Shown one piece after another: positions 9,901 through 18,064 of a stretch of 64,000 nt of DNA. Where the stretch lies: positions 1 through 64,000 of the forward strand of contig KN805416.1 in NCBI GenBank assembly GCA_000818945.1, read 5' to 3'. The translations under genes were made by a program, and so were the position numbers. Numbering within the stretch: the stretch's first letter is position 1; each line of letters opens with the position of its first letter. This DNA comes from Schizochytrium sp. CCTCC M209059 (Eukaryota; Sar; Bigyra; Thraustochytrida; Thraustochytriidae). The notes beneath the pieces were generated by a model, which was not told the DNA's origin, did no database searches, and saw only the letters and a list, made by a program, of their open reading frames with translations.

Positions 9901-10473
9901 ATGGGCAAGGGCAAGGGCAAGGGCAAGAAGAACGATGGCGGCGGTGAGGGCGGCGCCGAGCTGACGCCCATGGAGGTCGCCAAGCTCTTGCAAGCAGAAA
10001 ATCTCGCACTTCAACGACAACTTGCAGAGCGCCAGGAGGAGGCCACCAAGGCTATGGCTTCGCGGCGAGAAATCCAGAATCGCGTCATTGAGCTCAAGCG
10101 AGACTTTGAGGATGAGCAGAAACAGACGTTCCAGATCACAGCCGATATGACGCGGCAGTACAAGTCGATGCAGGAGGAACTACTCACGCGTATCAATATT
10201 CTTGAAAACACCATTAACGAGCTGAACGACAAGCTTGAGCAGGCGAATGCGAGCATCGATGACATGAAGAAGGAGCGAGCAGAGGTCATTGCACAAAAGG
10301 ACGCAGAGATCAATGAGCACAAACAGCGCATGGAGGACATGGCCAAGGAATTCGGAGACATGCTCAAGGAGACCCTGGATAAAATGGGCGAGCGCATTGA
10401 CGTCAGCGGCAAAGGATGGGAAAACGAGAGTGCCGGTGTTGTGCAACAGAAACTTGCCGAGTTCAAGGTCTAA
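9901..10473 (+). CDS. Dynein regulatory complex protein 12 (CCDC153)-like coiled-coil protein
   Basis: A 190-residue protein, matching the small size of DRC12/CCDC153. That family is a subunit of the nexin-dynein regulatory complex, which links axonemal doublets and controls dynein. Sequence: a basic start of alternating Gly-Lys, a Gly-rich hinge, then LTPMEVAKLLQAENLALQRQL opening a nearly continuous coiled coil. The coil includes the characteristic TADMTRQYKSMQEELLTRI segment and a C-terminal MAKEFGDMLKETLDKMGERI helix. The ATG at 9901 is the first in the frame; upstream codons are open but have no ATG. It implies a motile flagellum, in line with the two outer-arm genes near 50-56 kb. Short coiled coils are easy to over-assign, so the exact orthology is less certain than the axonemal class. 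Confidence 0.78.
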   Translation: MGKGKGKGKKNDGGGEGGAELTPMEVAKLLQAENLALQRQLAERQEEATKAMASRREIQNRVIELKRDFEDEQKQTFQITADMTRQYKSMQEELLTRINILENTINELNDKLEQANASIDDMKKERAEVIAQKDAEINEHKQRMEDMAKEFGDMLKETLDKMGERIDVSGKGWENESAGVVQQKLAEFKV

Positions 10474-10728
10474 TTTGGAAAAGCTTGTGATTCTTTTCCT
10501 CGAGCTATCAAAACCGTCTTCAATCGTAGCGCGACCAAGCAGCCTTTGAAAATCCTATTTGACTCATGTCTCGCGAGGAGCAAGAGACGTCGTTTTGTGG
10601 AAATTTTTCAAAGCGGTGTATACCCCAAAGGGGAGAGAAGAAAAAATACAAAAGATGAAATGAGAATGGAAGCAAAGATAGTAAGGAAACGCGCTTTGAA
10701 GTTTTGTGGGTTGTTTACATTTCTAGAT

Positions 10729-12225
10729 TCAGACGAGAGAACGTTCACGAACGGCGTCATAGTTGACGAAAAAGACTACAAGCGCCAATACCACCACGAT
10801 AAGCGGGCCGATATAAACATGAAGGTGATCTTCTAAGTCGAGAAGTGCAAAGCCAGCGTACAGCGGTGCGACCACGCGACTTAATCCATTCGTCCCTTGA
10901 AGTAGTCCGATGTAAAGACCCATATTCACCGCAAGATTCTCATCCTCCTCGAGACGCTTCGAAAACAGACTCATGTTTGGTGATCCCACAATGGGTGCAG
11001 CACATCCTTGTAAGAACACACATACCACAAACATGAGCATTGCAGGCTTGTGGCGGCAGTACGCGATTGACAAGATCACGCCCGTCAACATGAATGACAG
11101 ACCAGTGCCAATTAGAGAACGGTCAGAGACGAATCGCGACGTTGCGATCACCACGATGAGCGAAAGTGCGACCGCTAGCCCTAGGCCTGCGTACACGTAC
11201 GAATTTGCGATCGCATCCCAGCCGAAATCGTGCTCTGTGAGAGCCGGCAGAGCGGTATCCAGCTCATTAATGACAAAGTTTCCACAAAAGCTAATGACGA
11301 AATGCATCCATAAGTTGTGACGAATGATATTATTCACAAGACCTCGGACGGAAAGGGCGCTCGCGCGCGCCTGCCGATGAAGCATCGGCGCGTCGAGCAT
11401 TGGCTCCGTCGTTTCGTCCGAAAGGATTGAGATAACCGAGGGGCGTCGAAGCGAGACAGCAGGCGAGGAATTCTCACTTGGAGGAGCGAAGGACGGCGAC
11501 ACGAATGCAACGTCAGTTTCAGAGAGCCGAGGAGGCTCGCGAAAAGTCGCCAAAGTGAGCACCACGAGACCGGCCAGGAGAACCACCATGACCCACCCTG
11601 GATTTGTCAAGCCATTGAAGACCACAATGGAATTGACTTGAAAGTCCACGTCTGTAATTAAAAGGTTTGTGGCGGGGCCCAGAACAACGCCAATAAGATT
11701 CAGTCCATTAAGAATCGCCATTGCTTTCGTCCGCGTTTCCTTCTCAGTGATTCGCGCCACAAAGCTCATCGTGAGCGTCGCATTGGCAGAACCCATGCCA
11801 ACAAGAATACGAGCGAAAAGAATGAGCCAGGCAGTGCGCAGCCCAAATGCGAGACCGTACAGCGCGTTGCCGATGGCAGCGAGCACAATGCTAAAGAGAA
11901 ATGGCTCAATCATGGGCCTCTTGTCGGACCAGCGACCCAACACTGGCATAAATACGAGACGCGACAGTGAGAAGGCGGCCTGACACACGCCATAAAACAC
12001 ATTCGTCTGCCCGAGTTCCCTCACGTAGTGTGCCAGCGATGGCATGACCATCGAGTACTCAATCATGCCGAGACACCCAACTGCGACGACCGTCGCAGAC
12101 GTCAAGGAGAAGAGCCCAATCTTCTTCCTTCTCTTGTGCTCCTCATTCTCGCCGTCACGGTCTTCGGCGTGCTCGTCGCCCTCGTTGTTGCCGTCGAGCA
12201 GCGGCACGACGTGCTCGCGGGTCAT
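10729..12225 (-). CDS. Major facilitator superfamily transporter (MFSD8/CLN7-like)
   Basis: A 498-residue polytopic membrane protein with about 12 hydrophobic segments in the MFS arrangement. The hydrophilic N-terminus (to about residue 38) is acidic then basic (KRRKK). TM1 follows with GMIEYSMVMPSL. The loop between TM2 and TM3 carries GRWSDKRPMIEPF, the MFS signature loop. A charged, Ser/Pro-rich central loop (around residues 240-300) separates the two six-helix halves. The start and the GMGSANATLTMSFVA segment resemble lysosomal MFSD8/CLN7 and SPX-MFS type carriers; the substrate cannot be inferred. The acidic N-terminus contains a possible dileucine-like VPLLDG sorting signal. It shares a 300-bp divergent promoter region with the phosphatase gene at 12526. 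Confidence 0.85.
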   Translation of the reverse strand: MTREHVVPLLDGNNEGDEHAEDRDGENEEHKRRKKIGLFSLTSATVVAVGCLGMIEYSMVMPSLAHYVRELGQTNVFYGVCQAAFSLSRLVFMPVLGRWSDKRPMIEPFLFSIVLAAIGNALYGLAFGLRTAWLILFARILVGMGSANATLTMSFVARITEKETRTKAMAILNGLNLIGVVLGPATNLLITDVDFQVNSIVVFNGLTNPGWVMVVLLAGLVVLTLATFREPPRLSETDVAFVSPSFAPPSENSSPAVSLRRPSVISILSDETTEPMLDAPMLHRQARASALSVRGLVNNIIRHNLWMHFVISFCGNFVINELDTALPALTEHDFGWDAIANSYVYAGLGLAVALSLIVVIATSRFVSDRSLIGTGLSFMLTGVILSIAYCRHKPAMLMFVVCVFLQGCAAPIVGSPNMSLFSKRLEEDENLAVNMGLYIGLLQGTNGLSRVVAPLYAGFALLDLEDHLHVYIGPLIVVVLALVVFFVNYDAVRERSLV

Positions 12226-12525
12226 GGTCTCGTCTCGTATGAGCGCTCCTTCGGGCAGCGAGCTCTTGACGGTAGCGTGGCCTCGCGAGCGTAGCGTTGC
12301 GACCGGACGAGAGATGAGCGCGCTTGCGCGCTCGCGCGATGAAACCTACTTGGGTTTGGAGCAGGGTTTGGTGCAAGGTTTGGTGCAAGGCTTGCTGCAG
12401 CAAGACGAGACGACACGTGTCGGAGCCCTGCGAAGCAAAACGCAATAGGCCTCGGCCGCGAGCTTGCGCGCAGGCACGCGCGGCGTGGCGCACGAGGAGA
12501 GCGTCGAGGCGGGCGCGAGGCCGAC
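12226..12525. promoter_or_regulatory. 300-bp bidirectional promoter region with a short tandem repeat
   Basis: This separates the divergent MFS transporter and Siw14-type phosphatase starts and so must hold both promoters. Within it lie four imperfect 12-13-bp units of the form GGTTTGGTGCAA (about 12352-12403). The middle two are identical and the outer two diverged. No TATA box is obvious. Confidence 0.5.
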
Positions 12526-13386
12526 ATGCTACAAAGCGTCGGCGACGTCGGTCGCAGCGACGGCGGCGGCGACGATGATGCAGCTACCGCAGATGGCGAG
12601 GGGGCCGCTGCGAGCGTGGGCCAGGCCGGCAAGGACGAAAACGGCGAGGTGAGCGCACACGGGAAAGCGGAGGACCAGGGCGCAAAACGAGGTGATGATG
12701 AGTGTCAAAAGGAACAATACCAAGAATGGCAACAAGAAGGATTGGAAGAAGAAATAGAAGAAGAAGAAGAAATAGAAGAAGAAGACCATGAGAATGACGA
12801 CGAGGATGATGACGAGAACGAGGACAGCGATGAGGTATTTCTAGACGTACCTCAGGTTAGCCGCGACAAGTTGCTAATCCCCCCGCTCAATTTTGCCATG
12901 GTGGCCAAAGGTGTCTTTCGCAGTGGTTACCCAAACGCGAAGAATTTTTCTTTCATCAAGCATCTAAAAATTAGGACGATGATTTGCATGTCAGCGGAAG
13001 AGGCCAAGGAGCTCAAGATTGGCGAGGAAAACCGAGAATTTGTCGCGCTTAACGGCATCAGGCTCTTGCGATTCCCTCTCGAGGGGCAAAAGGAACCGTT
13101 CAGTCAGATGAGCCTCGACACCATTCGTCGTGCTCTCCGCGAGGTCCTTGATGTAAGGAATCATCCCGTGCTCATCCACTGCGACAAGGGCAAGCACCGC
13201 ACAGGTACAATCGTGGGGTGTTTGCGCAAGCTTCAAGGCTACGCGCTAAGTGGGATTTTCCAAGAGTACTCGCGCTTTTGTAAACAAAGCGTCCGTCTCC
13301 TGGACCATCAGCTCATGGAGTTCTTCACGATGGACTTTACTCCAGAGGAGCGGCTGTTCTTACCTTCGTGGCTCCCGGTAGACTAA
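12526..13386 (+). CDS. Siw14/PFA-DSP type atypical dual-specificity phosphatase
   Basis: Cysteine-dependent phosphatase of the plant/fungal atypical DSP family (Siw14, Oca). Characterised members remove the beta-phosphate of inositol pyrophosphates, although protein substrates have also been reported. The protein has 286 residues. The first roughly 105 residues are acidic low complexity, with runs of Glu, Asp and Gln. The catalytic domain then starts PPLNFAMVAKGVFRSGYPN, the family's diagnostic entry, and continues with IRTMICMS. The P-loop is HCDKGKHRTG, with nucleophile Cys219 and Arg225 (CX5R with the lysine-rich loop typical of Siw14). The YSRFCKQSVRLLDHQLMEFF helix ends the domain. The long acidic N-terminus is not part of the family core. 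Confidence 0.9.
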   Translation: MLQSVGDVGRSDGGGDDDAATADGEGAAASVGQAGKDENGEVSAHGKAEDQGAKRGDDECQKEQYQEWQQEGLEEEIEEEEEIEEEDHENDDEDDDENEDSDEVFLDVPQVSRDKLLIPPLNFAMVAKGVFRSGYPNAKNFSFIKHLKIRTMICMSAEEAKELKIGEENREFVALNGIRLLRFPLEGQKEPFSQMSLDTIRRALREVLDVRNHPVLIHCDKGKHRTGTIVGCLRKLQGYALSGIFQEYSRFCKQSVRLLDHQLMEFFTMDFTPEERLFLPSWLPVD

Positions 13387-13582
13387 TCACGTGAGTCTGA
13401 GCCTTTGGATGTTGCATGGGGTGTAAGTGAAGGCAACGACCTTGACTGCAAAGCTTTTCTCGACTACATGAAATGTAACTTATTTATCGCGTGTTTGCCT
13501 GAACGCTTCAACGTTTACTTGCATGCTCTGAAAGAAAACAATACATGGCGTTTGATACTTCGAACCAAGTTTTTTGTTTGGT

Positions 13583-15130
13583 CTACCTGCCTGACCTTCC
13601 GCGACCGCGCCCGCGTCCTCGGCCGCCGCCGCCACCGCCGCCGCGACCCTTACCGTGAAATTTGCGCTTGCCACCCTTGCCTTCCTCTTCTTCTCGAATC
13701 TGCATGACAGCTTGACGCGCAGCCTCGGACACCTGGTCGTTAAGAACCATGACAAGATCCTTTTGTGCGGGAAAAGCAGTGAGCTTCTTGCGCAGCATTG
13801 TCTCAATACGCTGGAACACTTCTACATCGTACTGTGTGACCAGCGTGACGGCGCGACCTGCCTTGCCTGCACGAGCTGTGCGGCCTACGCGATGGATATA
13901 GTCCTTGCCGTTCGAAGGAACATCGTAATTGACAACAAGGTCCACCGAGGGAATATCGAGACCACGCGCAGCCACATCGGTGGCTACAAGAACGTTATTG
14001 CCTTGCGACTTGAAGCGATTGAGGGCGCCCAAGCGCTTGGTTTGATGCATTTGGCCATGAAGCGCAGTTGCACCAATGCCCAAATTGCGCATCATCAGAG
14101 CCAGGCGCGTCGCGTTGTGGCATGTTGAAACGAAGATGATCGCGGTCTGTCCAGCGAGCTCGTTGAGAATAAAAATCAGGTAGGTGTCCTTGTACTGCGC
14201 CGGGGTGAGCATGTAGTTTTGTTCGAGGGTCTTGACCGTTTGGTATCTTGACTTGGACACCTCGACCTTGACAGGGCTGTCGAGCGAAGCGCGCTGCAGC
14301 TTGGCCACCTTGCTCGTCATGGTAGCACTAAAGAGAAACGTCTGTCGGGTGCCGCGAGGAGGCATGGCCTGCAGAATGGAGTTGATCTCCTCTTCGAAAT
14401 CCATCGAGAGCATGCGGTCTGCTTCATCCAAGACGAGGACGCGAGCAGAGTCCAGGGTAAAGCCCTTTGTGTTCTCCAGATGGTCTACGACACGACCAGG
14501 TGTTCCAATGACGATGTGCGGTTTCTTGGCTAGGGCGATGGCCTGCGCAACACGGTCCACGCCGCCGACGACGCAGCAAGACTTGACGCCAATCGAGGTT
14601 CCGAGACCTTGGACGACTTCATGAATCTGAAACGCGAGCTCGCGAGTAGGCGCCAGGACAATGCCAAAAAGCCGCCGCGTAGGTTGGTCCAAGAGACGAC
14701 ACAACATAGGCACTGAAAATGCACCCGTTTTGCCGGAACCAGTCTCGGCGAGGCCAATGACATCGCGGCCTTCGAGAGCATGCGGAATCGCCTCGCGCTG
14801 GATTTCGGTCGCATGGGACCAGCCAAGCGCTTTGCACGCCTTGACAATCTCCTCGTGGACCTTGAGCTCTTCAAAGGTCACCTTTGTCTCTTCTTCGCCT
14901 TGGTCCTGCTCTTCTCCACCTTCTTGGTCCTGCTCTTCTTCGCTATCGCTGGTGGCCTCTTCCTTTTCTACATTTTTGTGATTCCTTTGCTGTTTCTTGT
15001 TGCGCACGGGTTCCTGCTCATCTTCTCCATCGTCCGCCACCTCGTCATTTCGCAGCTTCTGCAGCTTCTTCGTCGCGGTGGTCTTCGCCGCTGCACCGTC
15101 CTCGCTCGCGACGCGCTGCCGCTTCGCCAT
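13583..15130 (-). CDS. DDX47: DEAD-box ATP-dependent RNA helicase, DDX47/Rrp3 family
   Basis: A 515-residue nucleolar RNA helicase; yeast Rrp3 and human DDX47 act in early pre-18S rRNA processing. Residues 1-82 are a charged, Glu-rich tail. The helicase core follows: motif I AETGSGKT at 128-135, PTRELA near 161-166, GTPGR near 209-213, DEAD at 235-238, SAT at 268-270, and motif VI HRVGRTAR at 413-420. The QYDVEVFQRIE block near 430-445 and the YMLTPAQYKDTYLIFIL segment are typical of the DDX47 branch. The C-terminus is a Gly/Arg-rich (RGG-like) tail, an RNA-binding addition. The family assignment is strong. A GC-rich, mostly gene-free 475-bp stretch lies upstream. Confidence 0.93.
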   Translation of the reverse strand: MAKRQRVASEDGAAAKTTATKKLQKLRNDEVADDGEDEQEPVRNKKQQRNHKNVEKEEATSDSEEEQDQEGGEEQDQGEEETKVTFEELKVHEEIVKACKALGWSHATEIQREAIPHALEGRDVIGLAETGSGKTGAFSVPMLCRLLDQPTRRLFGIVLAPTRELAFQIHEVVQGLGTSIGVKSCCVVGGVDRVAQAIALAKKPHIVIGTPGRVVDHLENTKGFTLDSARVLVLDEADRMLSMDFEEEINSILQAMPPRGTRQTFLFSATMTSKVAKLQRASLDSPVKVEVSKSRYQTVKTLEQNYMLTPAQYKDTYLIFILNELAGQTAIIFVSTCHNATRLALMMRNLGIGATALHGQMHQTKRLGALNRFKSQGNNVLVATDVAARGLDIPSVDLVVNYDVPSNGKDYIHRVGRTARAGKAGRAVTLVTQYDVEVFQRIETMLRKKLTAFPAQKDLVMVLNDQVSEAARQAVMQIREEEEGKGGKRKFHGKGRGGGGGGGRGRGRGRGRSGR

Positions 15131-15604
15131 GATGCCGATGTTTTGGCGTGTCCCTCTCTCTCACGCTCCGCCGCTGCAGGAACTGCTCGCTCGCGCCGTT
15201 CGCGCTGCCGCGTCCGCTCTCCGAGCACCTCCTCCGCGTCGTCGTGCGCGCCCCGGTCCCCGCGGCCTCGGTCTTGCGGTTCTGCACTGCGCTCGCCGCC
15301 ACCAACCAAGCGCCACTTGCTGCAAGTGAAGAAAAGAGAAAAAAGAAAGGAAATCGCAATAGCCTAACTAGGCCTAGGCCTAGGCCTAGGCCTAGGCCTA
15401 GGCCTAGGCCTCGGATGCGCCATGTACATCATCCGCGGTGACCCCGACGCTCGACCTCCGGCTCGTTCTCGTCCGCTACGAGGAGAGAGAATTGGGTGAT
15501 CCCAGTGTGTTTGTGACGGTATTTGGCAAGAGCGAGAACTGATGCCGTCTTGCGCAAGAAGGTATAGGTGCAAGACTGGAAAAGGTATATGCAGAGAGAC
15601 GCGT
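15131..15604. other. Intergenic region containing a CTAGGC hexamer array
   Basis: The first part is the 5' region of the DDX47 gene. Near the middle is a perfect CTAGGC hexamer array (15367-15410). The remainder shows no gene or further repeat. Confidence 0.5.
15367..15410. repeat. CTAGGC hexanucleotide array
   Basis: Seven copies of the hexamer CTAGGC run in tandem. The array is a chain of overlapping palindromes (CCTAGG and AGGCCT alternate). Shorter versions of the same motif occur at 3638-3654, 50307-50318 and 60137-60149, all in non-coding sequence. Confidence 0.95.
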
Positions 15605-16297
15605 TTAGGCAAAATGGTTCGCGATCTCGAGCGTGCCGTCAGCCTTGCGTCGCGCGACGGGGAGGGCAGCGTAGTGGACGACAAGGCCGGGGAGTTTGCC
15701 GGCACGCACGTGCGAGATTTCCTGGCGAACGGTTTCGCCGCCCCCAACGCACATAACATCTATAGCCCGTACCTGGGCAACGTCGCGGGCCCATTCCAAA
15801 GCGCGGATGGATAAGTCCAAGTACGATGCTGCTCGATGTGCCGAGATCTCAACAATGGCAAAACGGCAGTCTACATCGTGCAATAGTTCTTGCACAGACT
15901 CAAAATCTCCAAGCCGGACCGTGGAGGCGCCCAAGAAGCTAAAGTTGCCCTTGGCAAGAAAGTTGGCTACTTCGTCCTTCTTACGGTGCGCAACAAAGAG
16001 CACATTTGGTGGCATGCAGACGAAGAGAGCGCCGATTATTGCGCTAAAGCTGTCTGTCGCGTGCAAGTCGCCGTCCCAAGTGACGATCATCTTGCGATTT
16101 TCCGAGACGCACGCCTCAGCGAGCTCCATGACTTTGTTTTGTACGACTTTGAAAACAGCCTCGGCATCTTGGATTCCACTTGCGAAGCCTACGAGCCGAA
16201 CGACCGCCGGATCATTGCGCTCGTTTCCGTCGGTTGCTTTTTGGGCCTGGAGTAATGGTGCTGAGGACCAGGTCGTCCAGCTCAAGTTCTCTTCCAT
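15605..16297 (-). CDS. Unknown 230-residue alpha/beta protein
   Basis: I do not recognise this family. The sequence alternates predicted strands and helices, as in a Rossmann-like or hydrolase-like fold: RKMIVTWDGDLHATD, then PPNVLFVAHRK, then CRFAIVEISAHRAASYLDLSIRALEW, then VRAIDVMCVGGGETV. The GGGE loop could bind phosphate, but there is no classical nucleotide motif. There is no signal peptide and no membrane segment. The ATG at 16297 is the first in the frame. Codon use and hydrophobic patterning look genuine, so I call it a real gene of unknown function. Confidence 0.62.
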   Translation of the reverse strand: MEENLSWTTWSSAPLLQAQKATDGNERNDPAVVRLVGFASGIQDAEAVFKVVQNKVMELAEACVSENRKMIVTWDGDLHATDSFSAIIGALFVCMPPNVLFVAHRKKDEVANFLAKGNFSFLGASTVRLGDFESVQELLHDVDCRFAIVEISAHRAASYLDLSIRALEWARDVAQVRAIDVMCVGGGETVRQEISHVRAGKLPGLVVHYAALPVARRKADGTLEIANHFA

Positions 16298-17213
16298 GGG
16301 CTTTTTCCCTCTTTTCCCTTAAGAACAATAAAACAACTTTCCACAGAAGCACGAAACGGAAGACGACTCGTCGGCCTTTTCCTGCTCCGCCTTCCCCTCC
16401 CTCCCTCTCCCTCTTTCTCCCTCCCTCCCTCTCTCCCTCTCTCGCCCGCCCGCCCTCTCCCTCCCGACAAGCTAGCTCCCTCCCCCGTTCTCGTACTGTC
16501 GCGCCTCTCTCTCTCCGCCCGCAGTCCCGGTCCTCGACGTGTCCCCGTCCGCGGCGCACCCCCTCTTCGCGCACCCCAGTNNNNNNNNNNNNNNNNNNNN
16601 NNNNNNNNNNNNNNNNNNNNNNNNNNNNNNNNNNNNNNNNNNNNNNNNNNNNNNNNNNNNNNNNNNNNNNNNNNNNNNNNNNNNNNNNNNNNNNNNNNNN
16701 NNNNNNNNNNNNNNCGCTCGCTCGCGGCGCTGGGCAATCCCGCGCGAGCCCCGTTTCCGCGCAGGCCGGCCGTGAGCCGTGCGCGCCCTGCGGCGGAGGC
16801 GGCGGAGAAAAGGAGATGGAGGGCTTTTGACGCAAGCAACGCCGGCGCTCGTGCTCGTGCTCGTGCTTGAGCTCGAGCTATTGCTGCTGCTTGTGGTGGT
16901 GGTGATGGTGGTGGTTGTGGTGGTGGTGGTGGTGGTGATAGAAGTGATGCTGCTGCTCAAGCAGCTGCTTGAGCTGCTGCTTGAGCAGCTGCTTGAGCCG
17001 CTGGCGTGGAAAGACAGCCGGACCTCGAGCGCTTTGCCAAAATGCGAGAGAATGAGGATGTGTGAGGGCCCGAGAAGACGAAGAAGACGACTGACGACGA
17101 AGCAAATACGACACGAATCACATCGGATCGAATTGAACCAGCGTCGCGTCGCATCGAAATACATTGGTCGCAGATCGAAACTCGAAGGAAACAAACAAGG
17201 AAACAAACCGACC
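16298..17213. other. Divergent intergenic region with simple repeats and assembly gap
   Basis: The upstream half is a long CT-rich tract (about 16380-16520), followed by an assembly gap. The downstream half has a GTGGTG microsatellite (about 16893-16942) and a GCAGCTGCTTGAG repeat (about 16955-17000). The open frame through these repeats would encode Val and Leu runs and is not a credible extension of the bL12m protein. The right end, before 17214, is likely the 5' UTR of bL12m. Confidence 0.6.
16581..16714. other. Assembly gap (134 N)
   Basis: An unbroken run of N. The flanks are CT-rich and GC-rich, a context where short-read assemblies commonly break. No coding frame I trust spans it. Confidence 1.
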
Positions 17214-17768
17214 ATGCTCGGGAGCCTGCGTCATGGTGCCTTGGCCGCCGTCTGGCGGCAGCGGCAAAACGTTGTCGTCCGGCAGTCCGTCCAGGCCGCT
17301 TGGGCGCGCGGCTTCTCGGATGATGCCGCAGAAGCCCCCAAGGAGGTGAGCCCTGCCGTTGCAAAGATCGTGGACGACATCGTCGCGCTTAACCTCCTCG
17401 AGGTGTCCGAGCTCGTCGAGGAGCTTAACACGCGCCTCAACTTGCCCGATATGCCCGCCGGTGGAATGATGATGCCCATGGGCGCCATGCCCGCCATGGG
17501 AGGCGCGGCAAGTGCCGATGCCGCCGAGGAGGCCGCCCCTGTGGAGGAGATTAAGCCTATCGTAAACATCCAGCTCGACTCCTTTGACGCTAGCGGCAAG
17601 ATCAAGATTATCAAGGAGGTCAAGAACCTCGCCGGTCTCGGCCTCAAGGAGGCCAAGGCCGCCGTCGAGGGCGCCCCGGGTGTCATCATGTCCGACATCA
17701 AGCGCGAGGAGGCTGAGGAGATCATCAAGACCCTTGAGGGCCTCGGCGCCAAGGCCTCGATGGTTTAA
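17214..17768 (+). CDS. MRPL12: Mitochondrial large-subunit ribosomal protein bL12m (L7/L12)
   Basis: A 184-residue stalk protein of the mitochondrial ribosome, which recruits translational GTPases. Residues 1-35 form an Arg-rich, acid-free presequence ending near WARGFSDD, a typical mitochondrial cleavage region. The N-terminal dimerisation helices follow (VAKIVDDIVALNLLEVSELV), then a Met/Gly/Ala-rich flexible hinge. The conserved C-terminal domain comes last: KIKIIKEVKNLAGLGLKEAK, then EGAPGVIMSDI and EEAEEIIKTLEGLGAKASM, almost canonical. I chose the ATG at 17214 because the longer open frame upstream is repeat-derived and would bury the presequence. Confidence 0.95.
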   Translation: MLGSLRHGALAAVWRQRQNVVVRQSVQAAWARGFSDDAAEAPKEVSPAVAKIVDDIVALNLLEVSELVEELNTRLNLPDMPAGGMMMPMGAMPAMGGAASADAAEEAAPVEEIKPIVNIQLDSFDASGKIKIIKEVKNLAGLGLKEAKAAVEGAPGVIMSDIKREEAEEIIKTLEGLGAKASMV

Positions 17769-18064
17769 AGTGTCGGTTCTTTTCATATAAGCGCAAAAAA
17801 AAACTTACTGACTGCCTGCCTGCCTGCCTTCCTTGCCTTTTCCTCGTGTCTTGAGCTTTCGCTCTTTTCTTTTGATCCCTCTTCTTTCCTCCTTTTCGTT
17901 CGAGCGCGCATCCTTTCCTCACAAGGAAAAAGGAAAGGGAAAACAAAACAAAAAAAGTTAACTAGCCTTTTCGCGGGGCCTTGGAAAGCTAGCCAATCGC
18001 CGGCAACCACAGGGTCCGCGCCTCAGCTTGTGGACTGCCGGCTGGTTCCGTGGTGCGTCTTACG

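Noticed and set aside
16779..17213. Longer N-terminus for bL12m with long Val and Leu runs
   Set aside because: It is the translation of GTGGTG and CTG-type repeats. The ATG at 17214 starts a normal mitochondrial presequence.
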